Positions 50,721 to 59,875 are shown, counted from the first letter of the stretch. The stretch is DNA of 64,000 bases from Geopsychrobacter electrodiphilus DSM 16401 (GCF_000384395.1 NZ_ARWE01000001.1:3260501-3324500), one strand, 5' to 3'. The notes: generated by a model from the sequence alone, not told the origin. Program-made: numbers and translations.

Positions 50721-51697
50721 TTTATAATCCCGAGTTCCTTGGATAAATCACGAATATCGGCTACCTGTTGAGCAACAAAGGCATCGAAATCAGCGCCCTT
50801 CTTGAAGAACGGCATCAAACCGTTATTGGTCATGATCTCCTGCCATTCGGCAGACTTGTAGAGGGTAGCCATTGAATCTGCCCAGTAATTGTATGCATCG
50901 TCGGAGATATCTTTAGGCACATAGAAGCCGCGCCAGTTGGGGCACACCGCATTGACGCCCTGTTCGACAGCAGTGGGAATGTTACTCATCGCACCTGGCA
51001 GACGTTCTTCTGAGAGAACCGCCAGAATGCGGATGTCGCCAGACTCAAGGTGCCCCTGAACTTCGCTGACGTCACCGGTGTAAGCCTGGATGTGTCCACC
51101 AAGAACCTGGGTAATGGCTTCGCCACCACCCTGAAAGGCGATGTATTTCACTTTAGTCAGGTTTTTAACCCCGGCCGCCTTGGCGGCAATCAGGACCTTG
51201 AAATGATCCCAACCCCCGACGGCGCTGCCGCCACCGATGGCGACCTGGGACGGATCAGTCTTAAGAGCGGTCATGAAATCGCCCAGGTTTTTAAAGGGTG
51301 AATCCTTGCCAACCGCGATGATCCCGTAATCGGCGCCCAGTGCCGCAACCCACTTCACCATGTCTTTATTCATGCCCGGGAACTTGTCTTGCGCTAGACG
51401 GGTAGTCGTTGAGGTACTGGCCGCAACCATCAGGCTGGCGTCGTCGCCACGCTTGCTGATGACATAACCGTAGGCCACGCCACCGCCGGCACCGGCCATG
51501 TTTGTTACCTTAACCGGTCCCGGAACCAAATTCAGATCGTAGAGCGCCTTGCCGACTTGCCGACAGGTAAAATCCCACCCGCCGCCAGGATTGGCCGGGG
51601 CAATACACTCGGTGTTGCCTGGCTCGAAAGCCAAAGCCTGTGTCGTGATGCCGACCATGACGATCAGCATCACGGCCATAATCTTAAATGTTTTCAT
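50717..51697 (-). CDS. tctC: Tripartite tricarboxylate transporter binding protein TctC
   Basis: 326 residues with a signal peptide (to about residue 23, TTQALA) and AAGGAGAATTCACC before the ATG. The Bug/TctC fold is seen in CIAPANPGGGWDFTCRQVGKAL, VKVTNMAGAGGGVAYGYVI and GGGSAVGGWDHFKVLI. It captures a carboxylate in the periplasm and delivers it to TctAB. First gene of the tct operon. Confidence 0.93.
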   Translation of the reverse strand: MKTFKIMAVMLIVMVGITTQALAFEPGNTECIAPANPGGGWDFTCRQVGKALYDLNLVPGPVKVTNMAGAGGGVAYGYVISKRGDDASLMVAASTSTTTRLAQDKFPGMNKDMVKWVAALGADYGIIAVGKDSPFKNLGDFMTALKTDPSQVAIGGGSAVGGWDHFKVLIAAKAAGVKNLTKVKYIAFQGGGEAITQVLGGHIQAYTGDVSEVQGHLESGDIRILAVLSEERLPGAMSNIPTAVEQGVNAVCPNWRGFYVPKDISDDAYNYWADSMATLYKSAEWQEIMTNNGLMPFFKKGADFDAFVAQQVADIRDLSKELGIIK

Positions 51698-52477
51698 GGT
51701 GAATTCTCCTTAGCTGGGGTTTATTGGTTTGGAATAAACCGACGTTTGGGCCATCCTAAAGTCCGCTATAAAACCTTGTAAACATTGGGTAAATACTGAG
51801 TTTTAAAGAATTAATGCGCATTTCGGGCATATTGTTCACGGCCCGACTGACAGTTCTCAAACCTCCAGATTCAAAAAACAACACCAGTGGATATTCAGGA
51901 AAAAACTGAGTGCTCAAGTCTCCTCCATGCCCCGGACTCTTCCCCCCTCATCAAACTCAAAAAAATCAGCGCTGCCTCTGACGTAAATGATCAAAATCTC
52001 CAGAAATCTCAAAAAAAACTTTAATTACCTAATATTTACAAAGACTTAACCCATCAGTACTGTCCCCGTAGAACAATGGTTTGTTCCTCGATAAATCCAA
52101 ATCCATTTTGATGAGATCGATCCTGGCGGTCGACTGTTTAAAAAACCAAAACGGACAGAATTGCGGACCGGTCGTTACTTCCACCTTGTTTAACCCTCGA
52201 GTGTTTCCTCCTTACAAAGAACTCGTAAGGGTGGAAGCTGACCGGTCCGCCCCCCTGTAACGATCAATGGCCTGTCCTTCGACAGATAAAGGCCTATTCA
52301 AAGAAAGGAGGTAACCCCGCCAGAGTCCGCTACCCGATCAGCTTCCTCGGCAGATTTCACTGCGCCATTTGGGGGATCTCAAGCGGGAGGGATGACAGCT
52401 AAGCGGAGGGCAGGCATTCGACGACGGCAGAAATTAAATCAACCGCAGCATTAATGGCTCATCAGACAGGAGAAACT
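51698..52477. promoter_or_regulatory. Long divergent control region with a large stem-loop in the porin leader
   Basis: 780 bases between tctC (leftward) and the porin (rightward). Near the porin, 52163-52185 and 52230-52250 pair: GCGGACCGGTC with GACCGGTCCGC (11 bp) and CTTCCACC with GGTGGAAG (8 bp), separated by an internal bulge, and an inner stem CGAGT/ACTCG lies in the loop. A second small stem (TGTC-CTTC-GACA) follows at about 52271. These could be an operator for the CitB-like regulator or a structured 5' leader. AAAGGAGGTAA at about 52301 has no start codon near it. No gene seen. Confidence 0.5.
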
Positions 52478-53779
52478 ATGAAACAGTTAAAAATGTTTGT
52501 CACCCTGGCCACGATTCTGGCCCTGGCCAGTCCGGCATTCGCCGAGATGAAATTAAATGGCTACTACCGGATGACCGGCGTGTATCAGGACATCAAGAGT
52601 AAATCGAACGATCCGGAGGCGGAAAGTCTCGTCGATCAACGCATCCGTATGAAGCTCTCCGACAAGCTCAACGAAAACGTGACCTTCGTTTATTATGGGG
52701 AGGTTGATACGGTTTGGGGAGAGCAGTCAAAAGGGAAGGTCGGTGGCGGTGGTCAACTCGGCACCGATGGTGTAAATATCGAGACCAAAAATGCCTATGT
52801 CGACCTCAAGGTCCCGGAATCTGATTGGGCATTGCGGGTTGGTTTGCAGGGGATCAACGACAACCTTTCCGGCATGGTGATTGATGAGGACGCTGCAGGT
52901 GTAGTGGTCAAAGGGAAACTCGCCGGTAACAATGTGGGTCTGATATATTCGAAATTCGACGAAAAAGTCCGCACCGAAAATGATGACACGGATTTTTACG
53001 GCGCCCAAATTAATCGCAATTTCGGTGAACAGTTCAATCTTGGTGGCGAAGCCTATCTTTTTGACGACAATTTAACGAAGAAAAAAATCTATTACTATGG
53101 CGCAACCGCTGATTACAAGTTAAAGGATTACGACATTAACGGCTTTCTGGTGATGCAAAACGGTTCTACCGACACAACCAATGTCGACAGTCAGGCCTTT
53201 GCCGCGAGCATCAAGGGTTCGATGACCCTGCCCAAAGGGAACCTCGGCCTGCGCTTTATCTACGTCAGTCCTGATGATAGCGCCACCGACGATAATGCCT
53301 GGCAATCAAGCATTGGCGAATGGGAATTTGCCGGCGAGAACCTGATGATCTTCCTCCCCGACAAGTTGATCAACAACTCCGGCTACCCCCGCTACGCAAT
53401 GGTCGATGGCGCGATGGCCGGCTTCGGCATGACCGGCCTGGTCGCCAGCGCCAATTTGAATGATCTGCCGTTGGGTCTGTACAGCAAACTCGGTCTGGGT
53501 GCCTTTATGGCCGCTGATGATCGCCGCAACGGCAGCAAGGCCTCCCACGTGGCTGGTGACCTGGTGACCGCGAGCAGCGATACGCGTGCTGGCAGCATGA
53601 TGGGTTATGAAATCGCGGCCCGTGTCGGCAAAGTCATCGCCGAAAAGTTCGATATCAGCCTGCGCGGCGCTTATGCGAGCTACGGCGATTTTTATGACGA
53701 CACCGTTGACGCCAATGGCACCGTCACAAACCCCGACAATGTTTACAAAATCGCAATGATGGTCAACGTTAACTTTTAA
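52478..53779 (+). CDS. Outer-membrane porin (Geobacter/Desulfuromonas-type)
   Basis: 433 residues from ATG 52478 (CAGGAGAAACT upstream). Signal peptide MKQLKMFVTLATILALASPA ending FA|EMKLNGYYRM. The mature protein is a beta-barrel: alternating strands, many Gly/Asn/Asp turns, no Cys, final strand ending in Phe (MMVNVNF), the usual BAM signal. Location next to the tct operon and CitAB-like pair suggests that it admits the same carboxylate across the outer membrane. Confidence 0.88.
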   Translation: MKQLKMFVTLATILALASPAFAEMKLNGYYRMTGVYQDIKSKSNDPEAESLVDQRIRMKLSDKLNENVTFVYYGEVDTVWGEQSKGKVGGGGQLGTDGVNIETKNAYVDLKVPESDWALRVGLQGINDNLSGMVIDEDAAGVVVKGKLAGNNVGLIYSKFDEKVRTENDDTDFYGAQINRNFGEQFNLGGEAYLFDDNLTKKKIYYYGATADYKLKDYDINGFLVMQNGSTDTTNVDSQAFAASIKGSMTLPKGNLGLRFIYVSPDDSATDDNAWQSSIGEWEFAGENLMIFLPDKLINNSGYPRYAMVDGAMAGFGMTGLVASANLNDLPLGLYSKLGLGAFMAADDRRNGSKASHVAGDLVTASSDTRAGSMMGYEIAARVGKVIAEKFDISLRGAYASYGDFYDDTVDANGTVTNPDNVYKIAMMVNVNF

Positions 53780-53785
53780 TACTCG

Positions 53786-53822
53786 ATTTCCCGGTTCGGA
53801 CACCTGTTCCGGATCGGGAAAT
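53786..53822 (+). terminator. Hairpin after the porin gene
   Basis: ATTTCCCGGTTCGGA / TCCGGATCGGGAAAT arms (15 bases, two mismatches), 6 bases after the porin stop, followed by an AT-rich stretch; probable transcript end. Confidence 0.65.
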
Positions 53823-53903
53823 TTAAACACCGCGTACTTATTTTTTCAGATAGCGCACCTTACGGGATGCGCTATTTTTCTAATCAACCGGAGAGTGAAG
53901 CCC

Positions 53904-54086
53904 GTGGGAAAAAAATCAGGAATCCCAAGCACCACCACCGTGACCTTTCGGGTCACCCGCGATGAAAAAGACGCCATCAAAGCGCTGGCCAGACGTCATC
54001 AGATCAGTGTCTCTAAATACCTGCACGACAACGTCTACACAATTCTGGAAGCTGAGCTGCTGGCTTTTCTTATCGGGCATGATTGA
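53904..54086 (+). CDS. Small ribbon-helix-helix-like protein
   Basis: 60 residues from GTG 53904 (GGAGAG 10 bases upstream); a GTG three codons earlier is too close to the ribosome site. STTTVTFRVTRDEKDAIKALARRHQISVSKYLHDNVYTIL resembles a ribbon-helix-helix DNA-binding domain (one beta strand, two helices), like small antitoxin-type or MobC-like regulators. No toxin partner is visible beside it. Confidence 0.6.
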   Translation: MGKKSGIPSTTTVTFRVTRDEKDAIKALARRHQISVSKYLHDNVYTILEAELLAFLIGHD

Positions 54087-54160
54087 AACTGAGGAAGAAA
54101 CCAAAGATTTGCAGAGTCGTGACCAGCCTGGGTCCCTTCGGCAGCCGCAGTTGTGGCAGA

Positions 54161-54676
54161 TCAGTTATCATCACCGACGCGCCCCGACTCTCTCTCCGAT
54201 TCCTCCCGCAACGCCTGACGTGAGGCGCGATCCACCAGGGTAAAGAGTCGATCCACTGGGGTTTTCAGCTTCGCGGTCAGATGCCCCCGTAGTTGGACAA
54301 ACTCACAGTCGAGCTGGTCGGTCAGTCGATAAAATTCCTGATAGAGGAGAGCGTTGTTGAGCGGCCGATTGTTGCTGGAGCGATAGCCGTTCTGCTCCAG
54401 CCGTTCACGCCTTCCGGCCAAACCGATAATCGTCTGTGAATCGGTGTGGACCCGTACCCGGCAGCCCGAGGCCGGCATCTCCCCTAGCGCCCAGATAAGC
54501 GTCTGCAATTCCAGTCGGCTCGAAGAGGTCTGGGTAAAGCGCCGCAATTTTACCTGCAGGCGCAGCTCCGCCAGCGGCAGGTCGGGATCAGTCACCATGA
54601 GATAAGCCCCATAACCTGTTTTCGATTGCGGGTTCATGCTGCCATCGATCAGCAGCATCAGCTCGGACGGCATCAA
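54161..54676 (-). CDS. RNase H-fold protein (RNase HI-like)
   Basis: 171 residues. The four acidic residues of the RNase H fold are visible: LLIDGSMNPQS (Asp), TSSSRLELQTLIWAL (Glu), RVHTDSQTIIGL (Asp) and LFTLVDRASRQAL (Asp, usual HNxAD replaced by LVDRAS). Expected to cut RNA in RNA-DNA hybrids or act on similar substrates. Overlaps the upstream DMT gene by 4 bases. Confidence 0.78.
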   Translation of the reverse strand: MMPSELMLLIDGSMNPQSKTGYGAYLMVTDPDLPLAELRLQVKLRRFTQTSSSRLELQTLIWALGEMPASGCRVRVHTDSQTIIGLAGRRERLEQNGYRSSNNRPLNNALLYQEFYRLTDQLDCEFVQLRGHLTAKLKTPVDRLFTLVDRASRQALREESERESGRVGDDN

Positions 54677-55611
54677 CTTTTACTCTGCGTGACGTCCGGC
54701 GCAAGCGCTGGCTTCGCCAGGGATTCGACATTTTTGCGATAGGAGCCGATGTAGATCGCCCCCAGGATCAAGGTGATGCCGACAACCTCGGTTCCGTTGG
54801 TCGGCCTGGCGAAAAAAATCACGTCCCACACACAGGCGAGGGCCGGCTGCAGCAGCAGCACCAGCCCGGCGGTGGTGGCAGGCAGAAACTTAATGGCCGA
54901 TGAGATCAGGGTCCAACCGAGAGTAGTGCTCACCACACCGACCCCCAGCAAGGCCAAAAGAGAACTGACATCGGGAATAACGAACGAAGCGCCGCCCACA
55001 CTGGTGACAAGCCCGAGCAGAACCGTACTGATCAGCGAGACCACCAGCATGGCTGCTACGCCACTGACGCTGCTGCTGTTCAGTGCACCTTTCAGCAGCA
55101 AAATATAACCAGAATAGAAGACCGCCGTAGCGAGCCCCAGCAGGATCCCCAGTCTGGTCCCCTCACCCAGGACGTTCCAGTCGACCCCCGTGATCAGCAG
55201 TAATCCGATGAGCGCAATCACAACCGCCAGCATAAATAACCGGGTTATCTTCTGTTTGAGAAAGAGACAGGCAAACAGGGCGGTGAAAAACACCTGGAAA
55301 TTGGCCAACAGGGTGGCGAGCCCAGGCCCGACCAGATGGATACTCCGGTGCCAGCACATGAAGTCGATGGACAGAAAAAGGCCCCCACCCGCGAGCAGCA
55401 GGAGGGTATTGCGCACGGAGGTCAGCTTTCCACCCTGCAGGCGCAGCAAAACCAGTAGGGATAAGCTCGCAAACAACATGCGATAAAAGCCGGCGGGGTC
55501 AGGGGGAACATCGGCCAATTTAATGAACACCGGTGAAAAACTGATACAGACCGAACCGGCCAGCAGACGAAGCAACAGGTGCGGCGGGGCCACAGAGGGG
55601 GAATGGTTCAT
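54673..55611 (-). CDS. EamA/DMT-family transporter
   Basis: 312 residues, ten membrane segments in two EamA repeats: VFIKLADVPPDPAGFYRMLFASLSLLVLLRLQG and FLSIDFMCWHRSIHLVGPGLATLLANFQVFFTALFACLFLKQ, then VSTTLGWTLISSAIKFLPATTAGLVLLLQPALACVWDVIFF. A metabolite exporter of unknown substrate, in operon with the RNase H-like gene. Confidence 0.88.
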   Translation of the reverse strand: MNHSPSVAPPHLLLRLLAGSVCISFSPVFIKLADVPPDPAGFYRMLFASLSLLVLLRLQGGKLTSVRNTLLLLAGGGLFLSIDFMCWHRSIHLVGPGLATLLANFQVFFTALFACLFLKQKITRLFMLAVVIALIGLLLITGVDWNVLGEGTRLGILLGLATAVFYSGYILLLKGALNSSSVSGVAAMLVVSLISTVLLGLVTSVGGASFVIPDVSSLLALLGVGVVSTTLGWTLISSAIKFLPATTAGLVLLLQPALACVWDVIFFARPTNGTEVVGITLILGAIYIGSYRKNVESLAKPALAPDVTQSKS

Positions 55612-55744
55612 GATGTGAGATGTCCCGTTTTTATGTCCAGATAGGCTTAAAGATCTCTTTTGTACCAGTCTCGGAGCAACCTCCGCAAGGCGGAAGCACG
55701 TGCTGGCTCAAGCGACAAACGGCTGGCAAGGACAGGGGTTCCCA

Positions 55745-55969
55745 TTACCACTCTCTGCTCAGGGCGAGATACAAATCTTCGACCTTCTTTCTGGCCCAGG
55801 GGGTCTTACGCAGAAACTTGAGGCTGGAGCTTATGGAGGGATCACAGGTGAAACACTTGATCGTAATCTCTTCACCCAGATCTTCCCAACCGTAATACTC
55901 AACCAGATGGTTAAGGATCTGTTCGAGAGTGACGCCATGCAGAGGGTTGTGAGGTTGTTCTGCGCTCAT
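55745..55969 (-). CDS. VF530/DUF2132 family small protein
   Basis: 74 residues. [68 protein letters not shown] is the full DUF2132 (VF530-like) pattern, including NPLHG-TLE.I...LV..YGW..L...[21 protein letters not shown] Vibrio homologue has a solved compact fold; the function is not established. Short GTTCAAAG-type upstream region, no clear partner. Confidence 0.88.
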   Translation of the reverse strand: MSAEQPHNPLHGVTLEQILNHLVEYYGWEDLGEEITIKCFTCDPSISSSLKFLRKTPWARKKVEDLYLALSREW

Positions 55970-56025
55970 GGTTTATCCTTGTTCAAAGTAAAAAGGTAAA
56001 AGACGCGAATCACGACCTGTGCCCT

Positions 56026-56877
56026 TCAGCCGCAGCGACCTGACACCAGATAACGCGCAGCGTACCAGAGGAGCATGATCAGGGCAATCAGCGGCAGGGC
56101 CGGAAGAAACAGGCCGGTCACCTGCGCCAGCACAAGGGCGCTGAACAATGCCATGACAGAGACGGGCAGATACCGCCCGAGCTGCCCACGTCGGGCCCGG
56201 GTTTCGCCTGAGGCGCCCAGCAGGTTGTCGTTGATGCCGTGACGGTGCGCGACCAGGGCGAAGAAGACCACCATAATCCAGTCTGAGATACCGAAGACCG
56301 GTCTCAGCGCCACCGAACCGGGGAAGGCCAGCTTGATCAGCAGCATGTCGATGAGCGGCTGCGGGCCTTCGGGCACCAGATAATAGTGCCGAATCTGCTG
56401 AGTGAAGCTGGCGGTCGGCCCGATAGCCCAGCTCAAAAAATCAGCCAGAGTCATCATGATACAGATCGGAACAATCTCCCATAACCGCCGAATATATCTG
56501 GCCAGCGCCGCCCCGATCAGGGTCGCGATCAGCAGCAGCAGCCCCGACCTGATGACGGCGAGCAGTGGCGGCCAGCCTGCGGGGAGGCTCACCTGATTCA
56601 TCAGCCAGATCGTCAGCACCAGAGTCGCCCCCCAGAAGAGATAAAACCCGCGCGAACGGACTTCGGCTTCCAGGAGCAGCGCCGGCAGCAGCAGCTGAGC
56701 CGCGCCGAAAAGTTGCAGAGCGATCGCCCCGGCGGACAGCCAGGGCGTCCCTTCGATCAGCCCACCCAGCGCCCAGAGACTGAGAAGCGCACAACTCCAC
56801 AGCAGATGGCTGGCGATCAGCAACAGGATCAGGCGCCGGTTTGTTTGACTGAAGCGGGTGAAGGGATGCAGATTCAT
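56026..56877 (-). CDS. Multi-pass membrane protein with presenilin/SPP-like motifs
   Basis: 283 residues and about eight membrane segments. D146 lies inside a segment (CIMMTLADFLSWAIG), D199 lies at the start of the next one in VFGISDWIMVVFFALVA (GxGD-like, Ser for the second Gly), and PALP (259-262) opens the last segment (LPALPLIALIMLLWYAARYL). Two membrane Asp with a PAL motif before the final helix is the order seen in presenilin/signal-peptide-peptidase (A22) intramembrane proteases. Homology is not proven; it could be an unrelated membrane protein. Neighbours give no functional hint. Confidence 0.55.
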   Translation of the reverse strand: MNLHPFTRFSQTNRRLILLLIASHLLWSCALLSLWALGGLIEGTPWLSAGAIALQLFGAAQLLLPALLLEAEVRSRGFYLFWGATLVLTIWLMNQVSLPAGWPPLLAVIRSGLLLLIATLIGAALARYIRRLWEIVPICIMMTLADFLSWAIGPTASFTQQIRHYYLVPEGPQPLIDMLLIKLAFPGSVALRPVFGISDWIMVVFFALVAHRHGINDNLLGASGETRARRGQLGRYLPVSVMALFSALVLAQVTGLFLPALPLIALIMLLWYAARYLVSGRCG

Positions 56878-57016
56878 CCTTCGATTATGCCTGACTGATC
56901 CCTGAAGTCGAGAGCATATTCCGTAGTGTCTCGGTTATAATAATCCTTGGAGCGCGACAGGAGGCATCTGTGTTAGTATTCGCGCTCCCCGCTCCTGAAC
57001 CATTCGTCTCGAGGTC

Positions 57017-57376
57017 ATGGTGAAGAATAAGCTGATTCGTCTTGCAGAACTCGTCCAGGAAGACTTTTCCGAGAACCTGGTGGCCGCCTTCAAGTCCGCC
57101 GAAAAGACCTCCCTCGCTCAGCGCCTGGCCATCACCGGCCTGGCGATCACCAGCCATCAGAAACATTCCGAAAGCCTCTGGCTAAAGGCGGGTAAAAAGC
57201 GCACCCCCCAGGAACGAAAAGCCGCCGCGCGCGCTGAGCTCGCAGCCTTTATCTTCGCCTACCTCACCGGAGATGCCCGGGAATATGCCGAGAGCGCCAT
57301 CGCCGCACTGCGCGCCCTCGGGCGGCAGAGTGAAGACGAGCTGGTGAAAAGCCTGTGCAGGCGCAGAACGCCATGA
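57017..57376 (+). CDS. Conserved-looking hypothetical protein upstream of yheU
   Basis: 119 residues, GAGGT before ATG 57017. All-helical, Ala/Leu/Arg-rich, two parts separated by a basic Lys/Arg stretch (WLKAGKKRTPQERKAAARAEL). One Cys near the end. It overlaps the yheU-like start by 4 bases (ATGA), so translation is coupled. Not recognised. Confidence 0.7.
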   Translation: MVKNKLIRLAELVQEDFSENLVAAFKSAEKTSLAQRLAITGLAITSHQKHSESLWLKAGKKRTPQERKAAARAELAAFIFAYLTGDAREYAESAIAALRALGRQSEDELVKSLCRRRTP

Positions 57377-57615
57377 GACGGGAACCGACCACCGAAACGC
57401 ATGAAGCGGGCATTGAAATCCCCTACGAGCGGATCAACCCCGACACCCTGCGCCGCATGATTCAGGAATTTGTGACCCGCGACGGGGCCGATTGGGCCGA
57501 ACTGGGTTGCACCCTCGAAGACAAGGTCGAACAGGTGCTGCAGCAGCTCAAAAGCAGAAAGATTAAAGTGGTTTTTGATCAGACTTCGCAAACCGCGAAC
57601 CTTGTCGTTCGTTAA
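57373..57615 (+). CDS. yheU: YheU/UPF0270 family protein
   Basis: 80 residues from ATG 57373. IEIPYERINPDTLRRMIQEFVTRDGADWAELGCTLEDKVEQVLQQLKSRKIKVVFDQTSQTANLV matches UPF0270 along its whole length. Small cytoplasmic protein of unknown function, cotranscribed with the preceding gene. Confidence 0.85.
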   Translation: MRREPTTETHEAGIEIPYERINPDTLRRMIQEFVTRDGADWAELGCTLEDKVEQVLQQLKSRKIKVVFDQTSQTANLVVR

Positions 57616-57725
57616 AGAGGTTCATGCTCAATCAGCCGGCTCAACAACCGATCAGCTCGCTGCACCAGGGCTCCTGTGCTTGACAGCTCAGCCCCTTGCT
57701 CAGCCCACTCACCACACAGGCGAAT

Positions 57726-58571
57726 ATGAGTCATCCCATGTTCTGGTTCTCAGCCACAGAAGCGCGTCAGGTGCTCACGGCCCTCGACCGCGGCGATCCC
57801 CGCATCGACATTTCAGTCGACCTGAACCTCTCACGCGACAGCTTCAGCCTCTGCGGCGACGCACTGGTGCTGGACGCGCATAATCGTTTGAGCCGGTCGG
57901 AATTACTGCAGATTGCGGGGAAGGAGAACCGCATCTTTATCCTGGAGGATGGCGAACTCGAGGTGCTCGAGATCAGGGACGCGGGTTATTATAAGCTCGC
58001 CCCCACGGAGCAGGCGCCCCTGCTCGAAATCAGCGGGGTGAAGATGCATATTTCTAAAGGGATTAATCCCTTTGAGAGTGCGGGGCAGATGGCCGCCCAG
58101 GTTGTTAAGAAGGGAGCGCGGGTTCTGGATACCTGCAGCGGACTGGGTTATGCGGCTTCGGCGGCCTTGAACCTCGGAGCGCGCGAAGTGGTTTCCGTCG
58201 AACTGAGTGACGCGGTCATCGCCTTGCGGAAAAGAAACCCCTGGTCTCAGGCCCTTTTCGGGGCCAACATCAGGCTGGTGCACGCCAATATCGACAGTTA
58301 CATCCGCGAGCTCGAAACCGCATCGTTCGACGCGGTCATCCACGATCCTCCGCGCTTTTCCCTGGCGGGTGAACTCTATGGCGAAGAGTTTTACCGTGAA
58401 ATTTTCCGCGTCCTGAAACGCCGCGGAAGCCTGTTTCACTACACCGGCAACCCCCAGCTGCTGAAACGCGGCACCAGCTTTATCGACCACGCCGTGAAAC
58501 GTCTGCGCGCCAGCGGATTCACCAAAGTGGTCAAGATCCCCGAGCTCATGGGCGTCACGGCGTATAAATAG
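57726..58571 (+). CDS. SAM-dependent methyltransferase / spermidine-synthase-like protein
   Basis: 281 residues from ATG 57726. The N-terminal part (1-100) is a small beta domain; the Rossmann core has KGARVLDTCSGLGYAASAALNLGAREVVSVELS (motif I), IRLVHANIDSYI and FDAVIHDPPRFSLAGELYGEEFYREIFRVLKRRG (DPPR at the active site). This resembles archaeal-bacterial proteins annotated as predicted methyltransferases of the spermine-synthase-like clan. Substrate unknown. Confidence 0.78.
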   Translation: MSHPMFWFSATEARQVLTALDRGDPRIDISVDLNLSRDSFSLCGDALVLDAHNRLSRSELLQIAGKENRIFILEDGELEVLEIRDAGYYKLAPTEQAPLLEISGVKMHISKGINPFESAGQMAAQVVKKGARVLDTCSGLGYAASAALNLGAREVVSVELSDAVIALRKRNPWSQALFGANIRLVHANIDSYIRELETASFDAVIHDPPRFSLAGELYGEEFYREIFRVLKRRGSLFHYTGNPQLLKRGTSFIDHAVKRLRASGFTKVVKIPELMGVTAYK

Positions 58572-58599
58572 GCATGGGGACCAGCCAACATTACTGCGG

Positions 58600-59499
58600 C
58601 TACATCCCCTGCAACGGCCCGTGCATCGCCAGCATCCCGATGGATGTTACGGCCAGCAAAAGCAGAAACGCAAAGCCCATCCCGGCACGCTTCGCCAGAG
58701 AGACATCATAGTAGCGGGCATGCTCGGTCTTGGACGTCCTGGACATCTTGAACGATTTGTAGATCTGGAAACTCCCCAGCAGCAGGATCAGCGCGACGAT
58801 CGGTGACCAGGTCAAATAGAAGAGCAGGCCTGCGCCCAGCAGCCCCAGCAGCCAGAGTTTGGGGCTGATGACACCGATGATCCGCCCGCCATCCAGCGGG
58901 GAGATCGGCAGCAGGTTGAACAGGTTGAGCAGAAAGCCGCTTGAGGCCAGGGCAAACCAGAAGAGGTTCCCCGTCGTCAGACCAATACCGACGCAGCCGA
59001 TGGCGCCCAGCGTCCCGAGCAGCGGGCCGCCGTAGGCCCCCACTGCCTCGACGAAGGCGTTCTTCGGCATCTGTTTCATGACAATCTGCGCCCCGACAAA
59101 GGGGATGAACATCGGCGCCGAGGCCGGAATCCCCATCGCGCGCAACGCCAGCACATGCCCCATCTCATGGATAAAGATCAGCGCCACAAATCCCGCAGCA
59201 AACGGCCAGCCCCAGAACATGGCATAGGCCCAGATACTGATCAGCATGGTGATGAAGGTCTTGAACTTGCCGATTTGCAGGATAAGAGCCAGATATTTCA
59301 GCTTGCTGAATAGATAGAACAGCACCAGTCCGAGCGTACCGAACTTGCGCAGCCCCCTTTTGAGCACCGGCCCAACCTCAATGGTCGGTGCAGTTCCCGG
59401 CGTCCCCTGGTCGGACTCGGGGGGTGCGGTGTCTGCAATGATTGGTTCAACCAGCCGAGTCGGGATCGTGCTCACATTTTCTTGATGGAATTTTTGCAT
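58600..59499 (-). CDS. Site-2 protease-like M50 metalloprotease
   Basis: 299 residues with about six membrane segments. Zinc motif H111-E112-x2-H115 in FIHEMGHVLALRAMGIPASAPMFIPFVGA and the third ligand in NLLPISPLDGGRIIGV. FMF-to-GAQI segment is typical of the bacterial M50B group related to FtsH-independent S2P enzymes. Inner-membrane peptidase or degenerate homologue of unknown substrate; catalytic residues are intact. A 33-residue Lys-rich gene lies just upstream on the same strand. Confidence 0.87.
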   Translation of the reverse strand: MQKFHQENVSTIPTRLVEPIIADTAPPESDQGTPGTAPTIEVGPVLKRGLRKFGTLGLVLFYLFSKLKYLALILQIGKFKTFITMLISIWAYAMFWGWPFAAGFVALIFIHEMGHVLALRAMGIPASAPMFIPFVGAQIVMKQMPKNAFVEAVGAYGGPLLGTLGAIGCVGIGLTTGNLFWFALASSGFLLNLFNLLPISPLDGGRIIGVISPKLWLLGLLGAGLLFYLTWSPIVALILLLGSFQIYKSFKMSRTSKTEHARYYDVSLAKRAGMGFAFLLLLAVTSIGMLAMHGPLQGM

Positions 59500-59516
59500 C
59501 AGAAATTCAGAGATCC

Positions 59517-59618
59517 TTACTTCTTCTCCTTTTTCTCCTTCTTTTCCGCTTTCTTTTCCTTCGGAGTTTTGGTCGCTGCTTTTTTGACGTCTTTTTTACT
59601 ATCCTTGCCTTTGCTCAT
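59517..59618 (-). CDS. Lysine-rich 33-residue small protein
   Basis: ATG 59618 with GAGGAGCAAAGATC upstream, stop TAA at 59519-59517. Encodes MSKGKDSKKDVKKAATKTPK, then EKKAEKKEKKEKK; 18 of 33 residues are Lys. A good ribosome site and start favour a real gene. It ends 17 bases before the M50 gene starts. Probably a nucleic-acid-binding or disordered charge-neutralising peptide; function unknown. Confidence 0.65.
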   Translation of the reverse strand: MSKGKDSKKDVKKAATKTPKEKKAEKKEKKEKK

Positions 59619-59875
59619 GATCTTTGCTCCTCTATCACTGCGAGATAATGCTGCCAATCCACCATGAATCCTTCACGCTATCATATACCACAGATGTCAC
59701 CGGGAGCAGGTTATTTACGACCACAGCCAAATTGCATTAGAGGCGGATAACTTACTGATTTATAGAGATTTTGTTGCATTTGTCACATTTCGTGATAGTG
59801 CTTTATAAACACCAAACGACTGACACCTCCTGATTAACATGCAATCGCCCCGCATCAGATGAAAGGAGAACAGCC

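Noticed and set aside
53904-54086. Antitoxin of a toxin-antitoxin pair
   Set aside because: The ribbon-helix-helix-like protein has no adjacent small toxin gene on either side.
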